Positions 17,539 through 26,496 of a stretch of DNA of 64,000 nt are shown here, piece by piece; positions within the stretch are counted from its first letter, which is position 1, and each line of letters begins with the position of its first letter. Where the stretch lies: contig NZ_CP139873.1 of NCBI RefSeq assembly GCF_034422975.1, forward strand, positions 2,294,001 through 2,358,000, in the 5' to 3' direction. This DNA is from Idiomarina sp. PL1-037 (GTDB lineage: Bacteria; Pseudomonadota; Gammaproteobacteria; Enterobacterales; Alteromonadaceae). Below the pieces are notes generated by a model that worked only from the letters and a program-made list of their open reading frames with translations, made no database searches and had not been told where the DNA came from. A program made the translations under genes and the position numbers.

Positions 17539-19746
17539 TCAGAAGCGATAACCAACTGACAGCGATACAGTACGAGGATTACCGTAATAGCCAGTCACAA
17601 TATTTTCTCCAAAGGTTGAGCCAAAGTTGTATCCTGATAAGCGATACTCTTTATCAAACACATTTTTTGCATGCAAACCAACCGTCCAATTCGACGAATC
17701 TGAGTACCAAACTAAACTGGTATTTACCAATGAATAGGACTCTTCATCCAGCGGAGACGGCTCTTCAAATATTTGAGTTTCATCTCGGTAAGACACAGCG
17801 CCTGACCAGACGAGAGCCCCACCTGATAGAGTGAACTCCTGATTGAAACCAAGATTGGCTGTTAGCTCTGGCGTATTGGGGAATGACCAACGATTTGAAA
17901 CATCTTCGACTTGCTGAGTGTTTGGATTGAAGAACGCGACTTCATCAAATTCTGCATTAATATAACCAATGGAACCCGTAAAGTTCAGTGTTGATGTTGC
18001 AGCAAAACTACTTTCTAGCTCTACCCCCTTCACAGTTGAATCCGCCGCATTCAATACTTGTGAAGCCACACCGTTGGGAACAGCGCGCTGAACCGTTACC
18101 TGCATATCCTGATAATCGGAGTAAAAGGTTGAAGCATTCAGTCTCAAACGACCATCAAGAAGCTCGCTTTTCACACCAATTTCATAAGTATCAACGACTT
18201 CTGGGTCATAAGGGTTTTGGGCATCAGGGTTTAGCGACACGTCCGCACGCATATCAACCCCACCTGATTTGAAGCCATTGCTGTAACTGGCATAAAACAT
18301 CAGGTTTGGATCCATTTGATAGCGAATACTGGCGTGTGGCGAGAACTTGCTCCAGTCTGCTTTTGTACTGAAGTCCGAGTTCACAGCTATAGGATCAGCT
18401 GAGTAATCACCCCGATCCAAAAATTTTACGCCAGCATACGTATAGCGGAAGACATCAGCATCCTTCTCATCACGAGTGTATCGACCACCCAGCGTTAAAG
18501 CCCATTGCTCATCTATCTGATAAGTCCCCTGTCCAAACAAAGCGGCACTTGAGGTATCAACACACCCCCCATTATCGATAGTTAAATCCAGTAAACCCAG
18601 TACGGTGCCGAAAGCACCACAAGCTTCACCTTCATAAAAATAAAGTCCGCTAATGAAGTTAAATCTATCGCTGCTGTAATTTAACTGAAATTCCTGCGTA
18701 GTCTGTTCGTCTTCATAAACTGCAGGCACTAATAAGACCGGGTTCACCGTCGAGTCAAAATCAATATTTGTATCGGTATTGCCTTCACGATATGCCGTCA
18801 CCGATTTAAACGCCCAGGAACTATCAATATCCCAATCGACAGTTACTGAGTATCCCTCAGTTTCAACGCTGTTGTCGGTTGGCATTGCGGTGTAAGAATC
18901 AAACACATCATCCAATGCAGGTTCTGTGCTTAATAGGCTCGGTTGTAAGCGATGACCACCTCTTGCATTCGAATCATCCTGCGTCCAGTCTGCCGCAAAC
19001 TTCACGGAAACATCTTTGGAAGCAAGCCATTTCGCGTTTATACGCCCTGTCATTAACTCTTTATTATAGTTTTCAGCGCCAGTATTAACGAACTCACCAA
19101 AACCATCACGGTTTAAAGTGGCAAAAGCACCACCAATAAAGAAATTATCTGCCAACGCGGTCTGACCTGATACTTTTAAATCACGCTGATTATGAGTACC
19201 CACTGTGCCTTTAATTTCAAGCTCGTTGTAACCAGTTAGCTCGCGGGTCACATATTTCATCGCTCCGCCAATGGTGTTTTTTCCGTACAAAGTACCCTGC
19301 GGTCCACGCAAAACTTCCACACGCTGCACGTCCAGTACTTCTAATACAGCGCCCTGAGGCCGAGCGACATAAACATCGTCAATGTAAATACCGACGCCAG
19401 GCTCGAACCCCCAAAGTGGATCCTGCTGACCAATACCCCTAATATAAGCCGTTAAGGTAGAGTTGGTGCCCCGGCTGACCTGAAAAGTAGTATTGGGCAT
19501 TTTGAACTGCAGCTCGGTAATGTCTTCAATGCCACTTTGCTCCAGCTCTTGTTCGCCAAAGGCGCTAACTGACACTGGCACTTCCTGCAAACTCTCGTTG
19601 GTACGACGCGCGGTCACTTCAATTCGCTCTAGTTTGCCATCTTCAACTGCAGCATTTTCACTCTGCTGCGCCAGAACCACAGGACTACTAAGCAACGTTG
19701 TTACTGCTACTGCAATGAGTGATTTCTGAAATTTGGGTTGTTTCAT
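17539..19746 (-). CDS. TonB-dependent outer-membrane receptor
   Basis: The 735-residue protein has a signal peptide (cleavage likely after VVLAQ, residue 27), a TonB-box-like stretch IEVTARR near residue 41, a plug domain with PNTTFQVSRG, AYIRGIG, VGIYIDDVYVARPQ and EVLRGPQGTLYGKNTIGG (about 45-165), and a 22-strand-type barrel that ends in the aromatic SLSVGYRF. The plug is of the large 'IRGIG' class common in marine Alteromonadales, which take up varied organic substrates; it has no siderophore-specific signature that I can name. It is divergent from the permease-ligase-hydrolase genes and ends at a strong terminator. Substrate unknown; shared context suggests a carboxylic ester or acid. 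Confidence 0.93.
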   Translation of the reverse strand: MKQPKFQKSLIAVAVTTLLSSPVVLAQQSENAAVEDGKLERIEVTARRTNESLQEVPVSVSAFGEQELEQSGIEDITELQFKMPNTTFQVSRGTNSTLTAYIRGIGQQDPLWGFEPGVGIYIDDVYVARPQGAVLEVLDVQRVEVLRGPQGTLYGKNTIGGAMKYVTRELTGYNELEIKGTVGTHNQRDLKVSGQTALADNFFIGGAFATLNRDGFGEFVNTGAENYNKELMTGRINAKWLASKDVSVKFAADWTQDDSNARGGHRLQPSLLSTEPALDDVFDSYTAMPTDNSVETEGYSVTVDWDIDSSWAFKSVTAYREGNTDTNIDFDSTVNPVLLVPAVYEDEQTTQEFQLNYSSDRFNFISGLYFYEGEACGAFGTVLGLLDLTIDNGGCVDTSSAALFGQGTYQIDEQWALTLGGRYTRDEKDADVFRYTYAGVKFLDRGDYSADPIAVNSDFSTKADWSKFSPHASIRYQMDPNLMFYASYSNGFKSGGVDMRADVSLNPDAQNPYDPEVVDTYEIGVKSELLDGRLRLNASTFYSDYQDMQVTVQRAVPNGVASQVLNAADSTVKGVELESSFAATSTLNFTGSIGYINAEFDEVAFFNPNTQQVEDVSNRWSFPNTPELTANLGFNQEFTLSGGALVWSGAVSYRDETQIFEEPSPLDEESYSLVNTSLVWYSDSSNWTVGLHAKNVFDKEYRLSGYNFGSTFGENIVTGYYGNPRTVSLSVGYRF

Positions 19747-19960
19747 TGTTGTTCCCCTGACAAATAATGTCGTTGTATTTGTTATTTGTATTTACAGCAA
19801 TTTAGCGTTTCAGAGTCATGGCTGCTTATTAACCTAGCGCAAATTGTTAAGATTGTGATCTGTACCATAGTACTATAGGGTCAAATCCCTTTATCACGCA
19901 CAATACATCCATGCAGCGATTCAGAGCATGGCCCGTTTTCTTTTCGTTGCGAGGTAACTC
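19747..19960. promoter_or_regulatory. Divergent intergenic region, TonB receptor / GntP operon
   Basis: 214 bp with no gene. It must hold promoters for both directions. Two short dyads lie side by side: GTAC-CATA-GTAC at 19862-19873 and AGGG-TCAAAT-CCCT at 19877-19890. They may be operators, but neither matches a motif I can name. Confidence 0.3.
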
Positions 19961-21253
19961 ATGTTAAGTATGATTGGTTTGGTTGGCGGCCTTGTGTTGC
20001 TTATCGTACTCACTTTAAGAGGGATGAACCTGTTTATCAGTGCCCCTCTATGCGCTGTTATAGTTGCATTGTGTAGCGGAGTGCCGCTACTGACCGGCGA
20101 GGTCAACTTCGTCAGCGCCTATATGGATGGTTTTGCCAGCTTTGTCGCCGCCTGGTTCTTTATGTTCTTACTCGGCTCTATGTTTGGTAAGTTCATGGAG
20201 GATACCGGAGCCGCGGACAGTGTCGCGCGTTGGATCATCAATAAGCTAGGTCGTAAACAGGCAGTTTTGGCGGTGGTATTGGCCTGTGCAATTTTAACCT
20301 ATGGCGGTGTCAGCGTTTTTGTCGTCGCTTTTTCTGTTTACCCAATGGCGCTCAGTTTATTTAAAGATGCCAACTTACCTCGTCGTTTTATTCCGGCCGC
20401 ATTGGCGTTTGGGTCTGTTACTTTTACTATGACCTCAGCAGGGTCACCGGAAATCCAAAACTGGATACCCGTAAAATACCTCGGTACGTCACCTTATGCT
20501 GCGTGGGAAGTCAGTCTGGTGGTCGCCGTATTAATGGCAACTTTTGGTTACTGGTGGTTAAGAAAGATTATTAACCGCGCTATAGCCAATGGTGAAACGT
20601 TCGAAGCACGTGAAGGTGACCCGGTATTGCTGGAGCGCCAGCTGCCGTCCCCTATTAGCGGCTTAGTTCCTTTGTTAGTGGTGCTGGGTCTCTCTTTTAC
20701 CTTTCACGACACTTTGCAGCAGAACGCGTTAATTGTTGCTTTGCTGGGCGGTGTAATTGCTATTGCAGTCATAAACTTTAAACACTTTCATAAACCGCAA
20801 ACCGCCATTCATGAAGCCACCACAGGGGCTTTAGTGGCTATCGGTAATACTGCAGCGGTAGTCGGTTTTGGCAGTATCGCCAAAATCACCCCAGCCTTTG
20901 ATGCCGCCGTTACTGCCATGACCAGCTTGCCAGGCAACGAGTTGGTGGGCGCAGCAGTTGCTGTCAGTGTTATTGCCGGATTAACCGGATCAGCATCTGG
21001 TGGGCAGGCTATCGCTTTACCTGAAGTCGGTCCGCATTATATGGCCGCAGGCGTTAACCCCGAACAATTGCACCGTATTGTTTCGATATCTTCAGGTGCG
21101 CTGGATTCACTACCGCACAACGGTTACGTGGTCACGACTATTCGCGCTATTTGTAACGAGAAGCACAGTGCTGCTTATTGGGCGGTTGCCGCAGTTACTG
21201 TTGTGGTGCCATTAATGGGTCTGGCCGTGGCCATTGGACTGTTCATGCTGTAA
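19961..21253 (+). CDS. GntP-family permease
   Basis: A 430-residue inner-membrane transporter with about 12 hydrophobic segments. It has features of the GntP/gluconate:H+ family: GLVGGLVLLIVLTLRGMNLFISAP at the start, FMFLLGSMFGKFMEDTGAADSVARWI near residue 66, YGGVSVFVVAFSVYPMA near residue 112, and TGSASGGQAIALPEVG near residue 345. Family members carry gluconate, other sugar acids, or short hydroxy acids, so a carboxylate is the likely substrate. It leads a unit with the acyl-CoA ligase (23 bp to the ligase ATG) and the exported hydrolase, which favours a fatty or hydroxy acid over a sugar acid. That last point is inference. Confidence 0.85.
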   Translation: MLSMIGLVGGLVLLIVLTLRGMNLFISAPLCAVIVALCSGVPLLTGEVNFVSAYMDGFASFVAAWFFMFLLGSMFGKFMEDTGAADSVARWIINKLGRKQAVLAVVLACAILTYGGVSVFVVAFSVYPMALSLFKDANLPRRFIPAALAFGSVTFTMTSAGSPEIQNWIPVKYLGTSPYAAWEVSLVVAVLMATFGYWWLRKIINRAIANGETFEAREGDPVLLERQLPSPISGLVPLLVVLGLSFTFHDTLQQNALIVALLGGVIAIAVINFKHFHKPQTAIHEATTGALVAIGNTAAVVGFGSIAKITPAFDAAVTAMTSLPGNELVGAAVAVSVIAGLTGSASGGQAIALPEVGPHYMAAGVNPEQLHRIVSISSGALDSLPHNGYVVTTIRAICNEKHSAAYWAVAAVTVVVPLMGLAVAIGLFML

Positions 21254-21276
21254 CCCGGCAGTAAGGGGATTTGACC

Positions 21277-22905
21277 ATGTTAGGAAATATGATGAAACGA
21301 CCGCTGCAGATTATCGATTTACTGAAATTTGCAGCAAACCGCCACCCCAAACAGGAAATCGTCACACGACGGTTGGAAGGGGATATTCACCGTTACGGCT
21401 ACTCAGATTGCTGGCAACGATGCGGACAATTAGCCCATGCGCTGAAAAAATTGGGTGTACAGCCCGGCGAACGAGTAGCCAGTCTGGCCTGGAACACCTA
21501 CCGTCACATGGAACTTTATTATGCAGTAAGTGGCAGCGGCGCGGTCATGCATACCGTAAACCCTCGCTTATTCGGCGAGCAAATTGCGTGGATTCTGAAC
21601 CATGCAGAGAGCGGCTGGGTATTTGTCGATTTAAGTTTCGTAGAACTATTAGAATCAATAAAAGCTGAGTTACCTAAAGTCAAAGGCTATGTGGTTATGA
21701 CCGACAGAGCCCATATGCCAAAGACCCGACTGAAAAACGTGCTCTGCTATGAAGAGCTTTTAGCGCCGGAACCCACAACTTTTGACTGGCCAGATGTTGA
21801 TGAAGACAACGCCGCATTGCTTTGTTACACCTCGGGTACCACAGGTAACCCTAAAGGCGTATTGGCTTCGCACCGTGCTATGGTATTACACGCGCAGGCA
21901 ACCGTTAGTCCCGACATGCTGGATTTACGCTGCGATACCGTACTGATGCCTATGGTCACTATGTATCATGTAGCCGCCTGGGGTGCTCCATATGCGGGCC
22001 CATTATCCGGCTGCAAGTTAGTATTTACCGGCGATGGCACATCAGGTGAAGCCATGGCCGATATGATACGCAGCGAGAAAGTCACTGTTGGCTTAGGCGT
22101 CCCCACCATTTGGCTAACCTTACATAACTATTTAACCGAACAAAAGCTGCGTGTCCCTTCGCTGCAACGCGTTTGTGTTGGCGGCGCGGCGTCTCCAATA
22201 GGATTAGTCAAAACTTACGATCAGCAATACGATGTTTACTGGCAACCTATTTGGGGCATGACGGAAACCGGCCCCTTGGTTCATTCGGTGCCGCCGCAGG
22301 CCGACATTATTCTCCGCTCTAAAGAAGAGCAATACAAATTACAAACGACGGCAGGACGTCCGGTTTTCGGTATAGAACACCGCATTGTCGATGCCGAAGA
22401 CAACCCTTTGCCAAACGACGGTGAAACCCGCGGGGAACTGCAAGTTCGTGGACACTGGATAGCCTCGCAGTATTTTCGTAATGACGATTTAAGTAGCTTT
22501 CCCGATGCTTGGTTAGCTACAGGTGATATTGCTGTTATCGACCCAGAAGGCTTTATGAAAGTAGTCGACCGTAAAAAAGATGTGATTAAAAGTGGCGGCG
22601 AATGGATAAGCTCATTAGATATAGAGAACTTTGTAAGTCAGCACCAGGCCGTTAATGAGTCCTGCGTGATTGGTGTGAAACACCCTAAATGGGATGAGCG
22701 CCCGCTGCTGCTGGTTGTACTGAATAAAGGCGAAAATTTATCGAAAGAGGACATTAAAAACTTTTTAAATGGAAAAATTGCACGCTGGTGGATGCCGGAC
22801 GACGTGGTGTTCGTTGACGAACTGCCACACACAGGAACCGGCAAGCTAGTAAAAAATACATTACGTGAGCAGTACCAGAATTACTTACAGGAGAACGAAT
22901 CATGA
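21277..22905 (+). CDS. AMP-forming fatty-acyl-CoA ligase
   Basis: Adenylate-forming enzyme that activates a carboxylic acid with ATP and CoA. The 542 residues contain the P-loop-like YTSGTTGNPKGVLASHRA near residue 187, MYHVAAWGAPY, the WGMTETGPLV A5 motif near residue 327, TGDIAVIDPEGFMKVVDRKKDVIKSGGEW (A7-A8) near residue 415, and the C-terminal catalytic Lys in TGTGKLVKNTL. This is the long/medium-chain or aromatic acyl-CoA ligase type, not acetyl-CoA synthetase. ATG 21277 is chosen because AGGGG lies 8 bases upstream; a TTG at 21271 is in frame. The stop overlaps the next gene's ATG (ATGA). Confidence 0.93.
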   Translation: MLGNMMKRPLQIIDLLKFAANRHPKQEIVTRRLEGDIHRYGYSDCWQRCGQLAHALKKLGVQPGERVASLAWNTYRHMELYYAVSGSGAVMHTVNPRLFGEQIAWILNHAESGWVFVDLSFVELLESIKAELPKVKGYVVMTDRAHMPKTRLKNVLCYEELLAPEPTTFDWPDVDEDNAALLCYTSGTTGNPKGVLASHRAMVLHAQATVSPDMLDLRCDTVLMPMVTMYHVAAWGAPYAGPLSGCKLVFTGDGTSGEAMADMIRSEKVTVGLGVPTIWLTLHNYLTEQKLRVPSLQRVCVGGAASPIGLVKTYDQQYDVYWQPIWGMTETGPLVHSVPPQADIILRSKEEQYKLQTTAGRPVFGIEHRIVDAEDNPLPNDGETRGELQVRGHWIASQYFRNDDLSSFPDAWLATGDIAVIDPEGFMKVVDRKKDVIKSGGEWISSLDIENFVSQHQAVNESCVIGVKHPKWDERPLLLVVLNKGENLSKEDIKNFLNGKIARWWMPDDVVFVDELPHTGTGKLVKNTLREQYQNYLQENES

Positions 22906-24080
22906 AACGGCTATGGACAACTTTTATAAGCCTTACGGTGCTGCTCATCAGCTTACCGCTAAGCGCTGACCAGTGGGTCGAAAAACAAAGCTTTACCATG
23001 GATAATTACACCACCCATGGAGGAGAAGCAATTAAAGATGTAAAAGTAGGCTGGGAAGCCTATGGCAAACTCAATGAAGCTAAAGACAACGTTATTCTGA
23101 TTACTCACTTCTTTTCCGGGAACAGCCACGCTGCCGGCAAGTACAGCGAAGATGACCCACAAGCTGGCTACTGGGATGCCATTATTGGACCAGGCAAAGC
23201 AATTGATACCGACAAATACTACGTTATCAGCGTCGATTCGCTGGTCAACGCGTACCCTAATCTTCCCAATGTTATTACTACAGGCCCAGCCAGTATAAAC
23301 CCGGACACAGGAAAACCCTACGGACTGGACTTTCCGGTAGTCACCATTCGCGACTTTGTGAACGTGCAAAAAGCACTACTGGAAGATTTAGGCATTAATA
23401 AATTGCACGCGGTGATTGGTGCATCCATGGGGTCATTGCAGGCCATTGAATGGGCAGCAGCTTATCCGGACTGGGTTGAACGCATGGTGTCCGTCATCGG
23501 CGCAGGCTCACTGGACGCCTGGACCATTATGGGACTGGAACAATGGGCACAAGCCATTAAGCTGGACCCTAACTGGAACGGCGGTAATTACTATGACGGC
23601 GACGCACCTTTAGACGGCATTACTATGGCACAGGCGATGATCACCCACGGTGCTATGCATCCGGAGTACATTAACCAGGCAGTGCCTAAACAGGAAACTC
23701 TACCTGAGAAAGGACTGGAGTCGGTAACTAATGAGCTGCCCGCGGTAGAATGGTTATACGGAGCCAGCCGTGAGCGCGCGCCTTTGGCTGATGCGAACCA
23801 CATTCTTTACCTAGTGCGGGCGAATCAGTTGTTTGTGGCCGGTCATCAGGAAACTCTGGAACAAGGGTTAGAAAATATTTCAGCCAAAACCCTATTTCTT
23901 CCCTCCAGTAACGACTTGCTGTTAATGCCCTACATGGCAGAACAAACTTCAAGCAAGCTCAGGAAAATGGGTAAAGAAGTTCAATACGAAGAAATTAGTG
24001 GTCCCTGGGGACATTTAAACGGGTTGTTTTCTATTCAACAAAAAGCCGGGCTACTCAGCGAGTTTTTAACTACAGAGTAA
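22902..24080 (+). CDS. Exported MetX-like alpha/beta hydrolase
   Basis: The 392-residue protein has a signal peptide (WTTFISLTVLLISLPLSA, cleavage near residue 22) in front of a homoserine-O-acetyltransferase-type alpha/beta hydrolase. The nucleophile elbow is GASMGSLQAIEWAAAYP (near residue 170), the acid is the Asp in SSNDLLLMPY, and the base is the His in GPWGHLNG. VGWEAYGKLN and HFFSGNSHAAGK are MetX-like. True MetX is cytosolic because it uses acetyl-CoA. Export argues for hydrolysis, as in the MetX-like putative esterases. It overlaps the acyl-CoA ligase stop by 4 bp, so its product is probably what the permease imports and the ligase activates (inference). Confidence 0.82.
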   Translation: MKRLWTTFISLTVLLISLPLSADQWVEKQSFTMDNYTTHGGEAIKDVKVGWEAYGKLNEAKDNVILITHFFSGNSHAAGKYSEDDPQAGYWDAIIGPGKAIDTDKYYVISVDSLVNAYPNLPNVITTGPASINPDTGKPYGLDFPVVTIRDFVNVQKALLEDLGINKLHAVIGASMGSLQAIEWAAAYPDWVERMVSVIGAGSLDAWTIMGLEQWAQAIKLDPNWNGGNYYDGDAPLDGITMAQAMITHGAMHPEYINQAVPKQETLPEKGLESVTNELPAVEWLYGASRERAPLADANHILYLVRANQLFVAGHQETLEQGLENISAKTLFLPSSNDLLLMPYMAEQTSSKLRKMGKEVQYEEISGPWGHLNGLFSIQQKAGLLSEFLTTE

Positions 24081-24092
24081 CCCGGACGAGAC

Positions 24093-25850
24093 TCAAGAGC
24101 CGCCAAACAGGCGGCCCTTAAGTTTATCTTTAAGACTGTCTCTAACTTTAGCTTTTAACAACTCTTCCAGTTGTTTGCTCCGTTCACCAGACTCATTATC
24201 CCATTGAGTGAGGTTTTCCAGGAGGCCTTGCTGACCACCTAATTGCTCAGACACTTTTGCAGTTAAGTCTGCTTTTATTTCAGCCAGTTTTTCGTCCGCT
24301 TCACCCATCGCAGATTGAGCCAACGCATCGCCTAGCTGGTCATCTAAATCGGATTCAAAACTCAGCGACGGCCGTTGGATATCACCGCCAATGTTAGTGG
24401 TAATATCTAAACGCTGTAGTTGCGTTAACGCAACCGCAACCGCAGAGGTCAGTTTGCTGCTGCCTTCGGCTTCTAAATCAAGCTTCAGCATGCGTACCAT
24501 GGCTTTGCCGTCCAGTTTGTTCTCACGAACTAGCACGGTTCCATCACTGTCCATCATTGACGATATAATATTGGCACTGAGTTCGCTGCTGTTGCTAAGC
24601 CCAAGGTTATTCAGTTTTGCGCCTTTCAACTGCCATTGCTGTTTCGCATCAATACCCATATCTGTCAGCGACAGTTCACCATTAAGGTTAAACGCATTCC
24701 ACAAGTCACTGTTATCAGCACGAGCCTGATACGTCGTCGGCTGACCCAGTAAATTATGCTGGTGGGTAATATTTTGCCAGTCGACATCAATAACCGTACC
24801 GCCAACCATAAATTCAGTACGCGCCTTCTTAATTAAAAACTCCGGTGGTGCATTCTCATCGGCAAAGGAAATTTTCTGCCCCTCGCCGCGAACCGGCTCT
24901 ACCGTTGCAGAGTTGTCTGAACGCGCCAGCATAGGCCCCAGCTGTTCATAGGCCAGAAGTACGTACTTACTCCACTCCCGGGCTCTTTCGCCTAATAACA
25001 AGCCAGTCACATTCTCTAAACCGCTTCCGTCCAGACTGAAAAACGACTTTATTCGGTCAATATCATTACCCGGCGCATTCTTAAGTTCGGCTATCTGCTG
25101 TTGCACCACCTCTTTCGCCTGCTTCACTTCATCACGAAAATTGCTGACAGCTTCTTTGTCTGTGCGAATCGAGTCTTTTAACTCATCTAAAGCTTTTTTT
25201 CTTGCCGCAATATCCCCCAGACCTTCCACTTTGCCTTCGGTTATCTGCTTAATTTTCTCTTCGTATTCTTTTATCTTATCTTTACTCGGCAAAGCTTCTC
25301 TGGCGGCTTTAACCTCTTGCTCTTGCTGCTCATAGGCTGCTTTTGCTTCGCCAATCACCGTTTCCGTACGTAAATCAACCTGGCCGACAATTTCGTCCAC
25401 AGAAGGTAAGGAGGTGGTCAGTTTATCCCAGGACTGGTTAGCCCAATTTTGTACATCTTCTTTGTCTGGCATGACATAAACGTCACCCTCGCTTTCTCGT
25501 GGCTGGTTAACACGCACGCCGGTCATAGTCAGCTGTTCAATTAATGTTCGGCCAAGTACTATTTCTGTAGGGCTAATGTCAGCTGAAGCTTCACCAACCT
25601 GAACGCGGTTATTTTTTGGTTCGTTAGGGTCGGTCACCTGAATACCAGCCATGGTAAGGGATAAGGGCACCCAAGTATGCTCGACACGCTCAATATTAAC
25701 CTCAGCGCCGTTCAGTCTTCCCAGCGTATGCTCTAATGTGACTTTTATAATAGCGTCCAGAAACAACCAGGAAATAGCGACCAACAACAATACGAACCCG
25801 GCGAAAACGGCCAATCCTGGCCAGCGAATGATACTGCGCTTCATACTCAC
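24093..25850 (-). CDS. TIGR03545 family protein
   Basis: A 585-residue protein with one N-terminal TM helix (LAVFAGFVLLLVAISWLF, about residues 13-30). An AsmA/DUF748-like beta-rich region follows (LGRLNGAEVNIERVEHTWVPLSLTMAGIQVTDP), then a long charged coiled coil (about residues 160-260) and a C-terminal DKLKGRLFGGS. This matches what I recall of TIGR03545, a family without known function that pairs with TIGR03546. The first ATG overlaps the partner's stop by 4 bp, so the two are translationally coupled. A periplasmic, membrane-tethered protein is likely. A bridge-like or AsmA-type lipid role is only a guess. Confidence 0.75.
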   Translation of the reverse strand: MSMKRSIIRWPGLAVFAGFVLLLVAISWLFLDAIIKVTLEHTLGRLNGAEVNIERVEHTWVPLSLTMAGIQVTDPNEPKNNRVQVGEASADISPTEIVLGRTLIEQLTMTGVRVNQPRESEGDVYVMPDKEDVQNWANQSWDKLTTSLPSVDEIVGQVDLRTETVIGEAKAAYEQQEQEVKAAREALPSKDKIKEYEEKIKQITEGKVEGLGDIAARKKALDELKDSIRTDKEAVSNFRDEVKQAKEVVQQQIAELKNAPGNDIDRIKSFFSLDGSGLENVTGLLLGERAREWSKYVLLAYEQLGPMLARSDNSATVEPVRGEGQKISFADENAPPEFLIKKARTEFMVGGTVIDVDWQNITHQHNLLGQPTTYQARADNSDLWNAFNLNGELSLTDMGIDAKQQWQLKGAKLNNLGLSNSSELSANIISSMMDSDGTVLVRENKLDGKAMVRMLKLDLEAEGSSKLTSAVAVALTQLQRLDITTNIGGDIQRPSLSFESDLDDQLGDALAQSAMGEADEKLAEIKADLTAKVSEQLGGQQGLLENLTQWDNESGERSKQLEELLKAKVRDSLKDKLKGRLFGGS

Positions 25851-26353
25851 CCCCTCAAGTCCGTATAAATCTGCCAGAAACGGCTACCGCGAATAACCTG
25901 CACCACGCGTAGTTTCATTATTCGAGCCTGAATTCTTTTACGATAATTGGCAATAACCCAGTAACTCAACGCTGCGACTACCGGCGCGGCAATCAACGCG
26001 ATAACAAAGCTGCCCATGGTAATAGTATGATTAAACATGGACAGGCGTCCTAATGCAGTCGCATACAGTGCTTCATAAATGCCCTGCCAGCCTGACGCTT
26101 CTAATAAGCTCAAACCGACACTGTGGAACCAGGGGTCCAGCAGGTAAGCAATACCCGAGAAAATACCAAAAGACACAATGAATAGACTGAGGTTTACGCG
26201 AAATATTAGCGCCGCCAATAAAATGACTAAGTTATGAATTCGCCATAGCGGTGTTATCCCCATAAACATTCCTAATACTACAGCTAACGCCAGTGCCCAG
26301 GCACTGGTTTCGGAATTCAAAGCTTTTAACAGCTTTGCCAGAATTGTCAGCAT
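25847..26353 (-). CDS. TIGR03546 family membrane protein
   Basis: A 168-residue inner-membrane protein with about four hydrophobic segments (ALALAVVLGMFMGITP, LVILLAALIFRVNLSLFIVSFGIFSG, IALIAAPVVAALSYWVI). The beginning (LNSETSAWALALAVVLGMFMGITPLWRIHN) resembles DUF2062-type proteins. It is the usual partner of TIGR03545, here just upstream with a 4-bp overlap. No catalytic motif was seen; the role is unknown. Confidence 0.75.
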   Translation of the reverse strand: MLTILAKLLKALNSETSAWALALAVVLGMFMGITPLWRIHNLVILLAALIFRVNLSLFIVSFGIFSGIAYLLDPWFHSVGLSLLEASGWQGIYEALYATALGRLSMFNHTITMGSFVIALIAAPVVAALSYWVIANYRKRIQARIMKLRVVQVIRGSRFWQIYTDLRG

Positions 26354-26496
26354 TCACCTGACTCCTTTGATAAAGATAAAACAGCAAATCTGCTTGTTAT
26401 CCGTCGTCTTTCTAATATAGTGTGAGTTGCTTTTATTACGCAAATAATAAGCAAATAACTTATATAATTTTTAACGGCTTCTGAGTACTTTACGAC

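Noticed and set aside
22902..24080. Homoserine O-acetyltransferase (metX) for methionine synthesis
   Set aside because: The catalytic core is MetX-like, but a signal peptide and the ligase/permease context argue for an exported hydrolase.
24099..24115. GCCGCC-AAACA-GGCGGC hairpin as terminator of the MetX-like gene
   Set aside because: It lies within the last codons of the TIGR03545 gene, is explained by Gly/Arg codons, and has no T-run on either strand.
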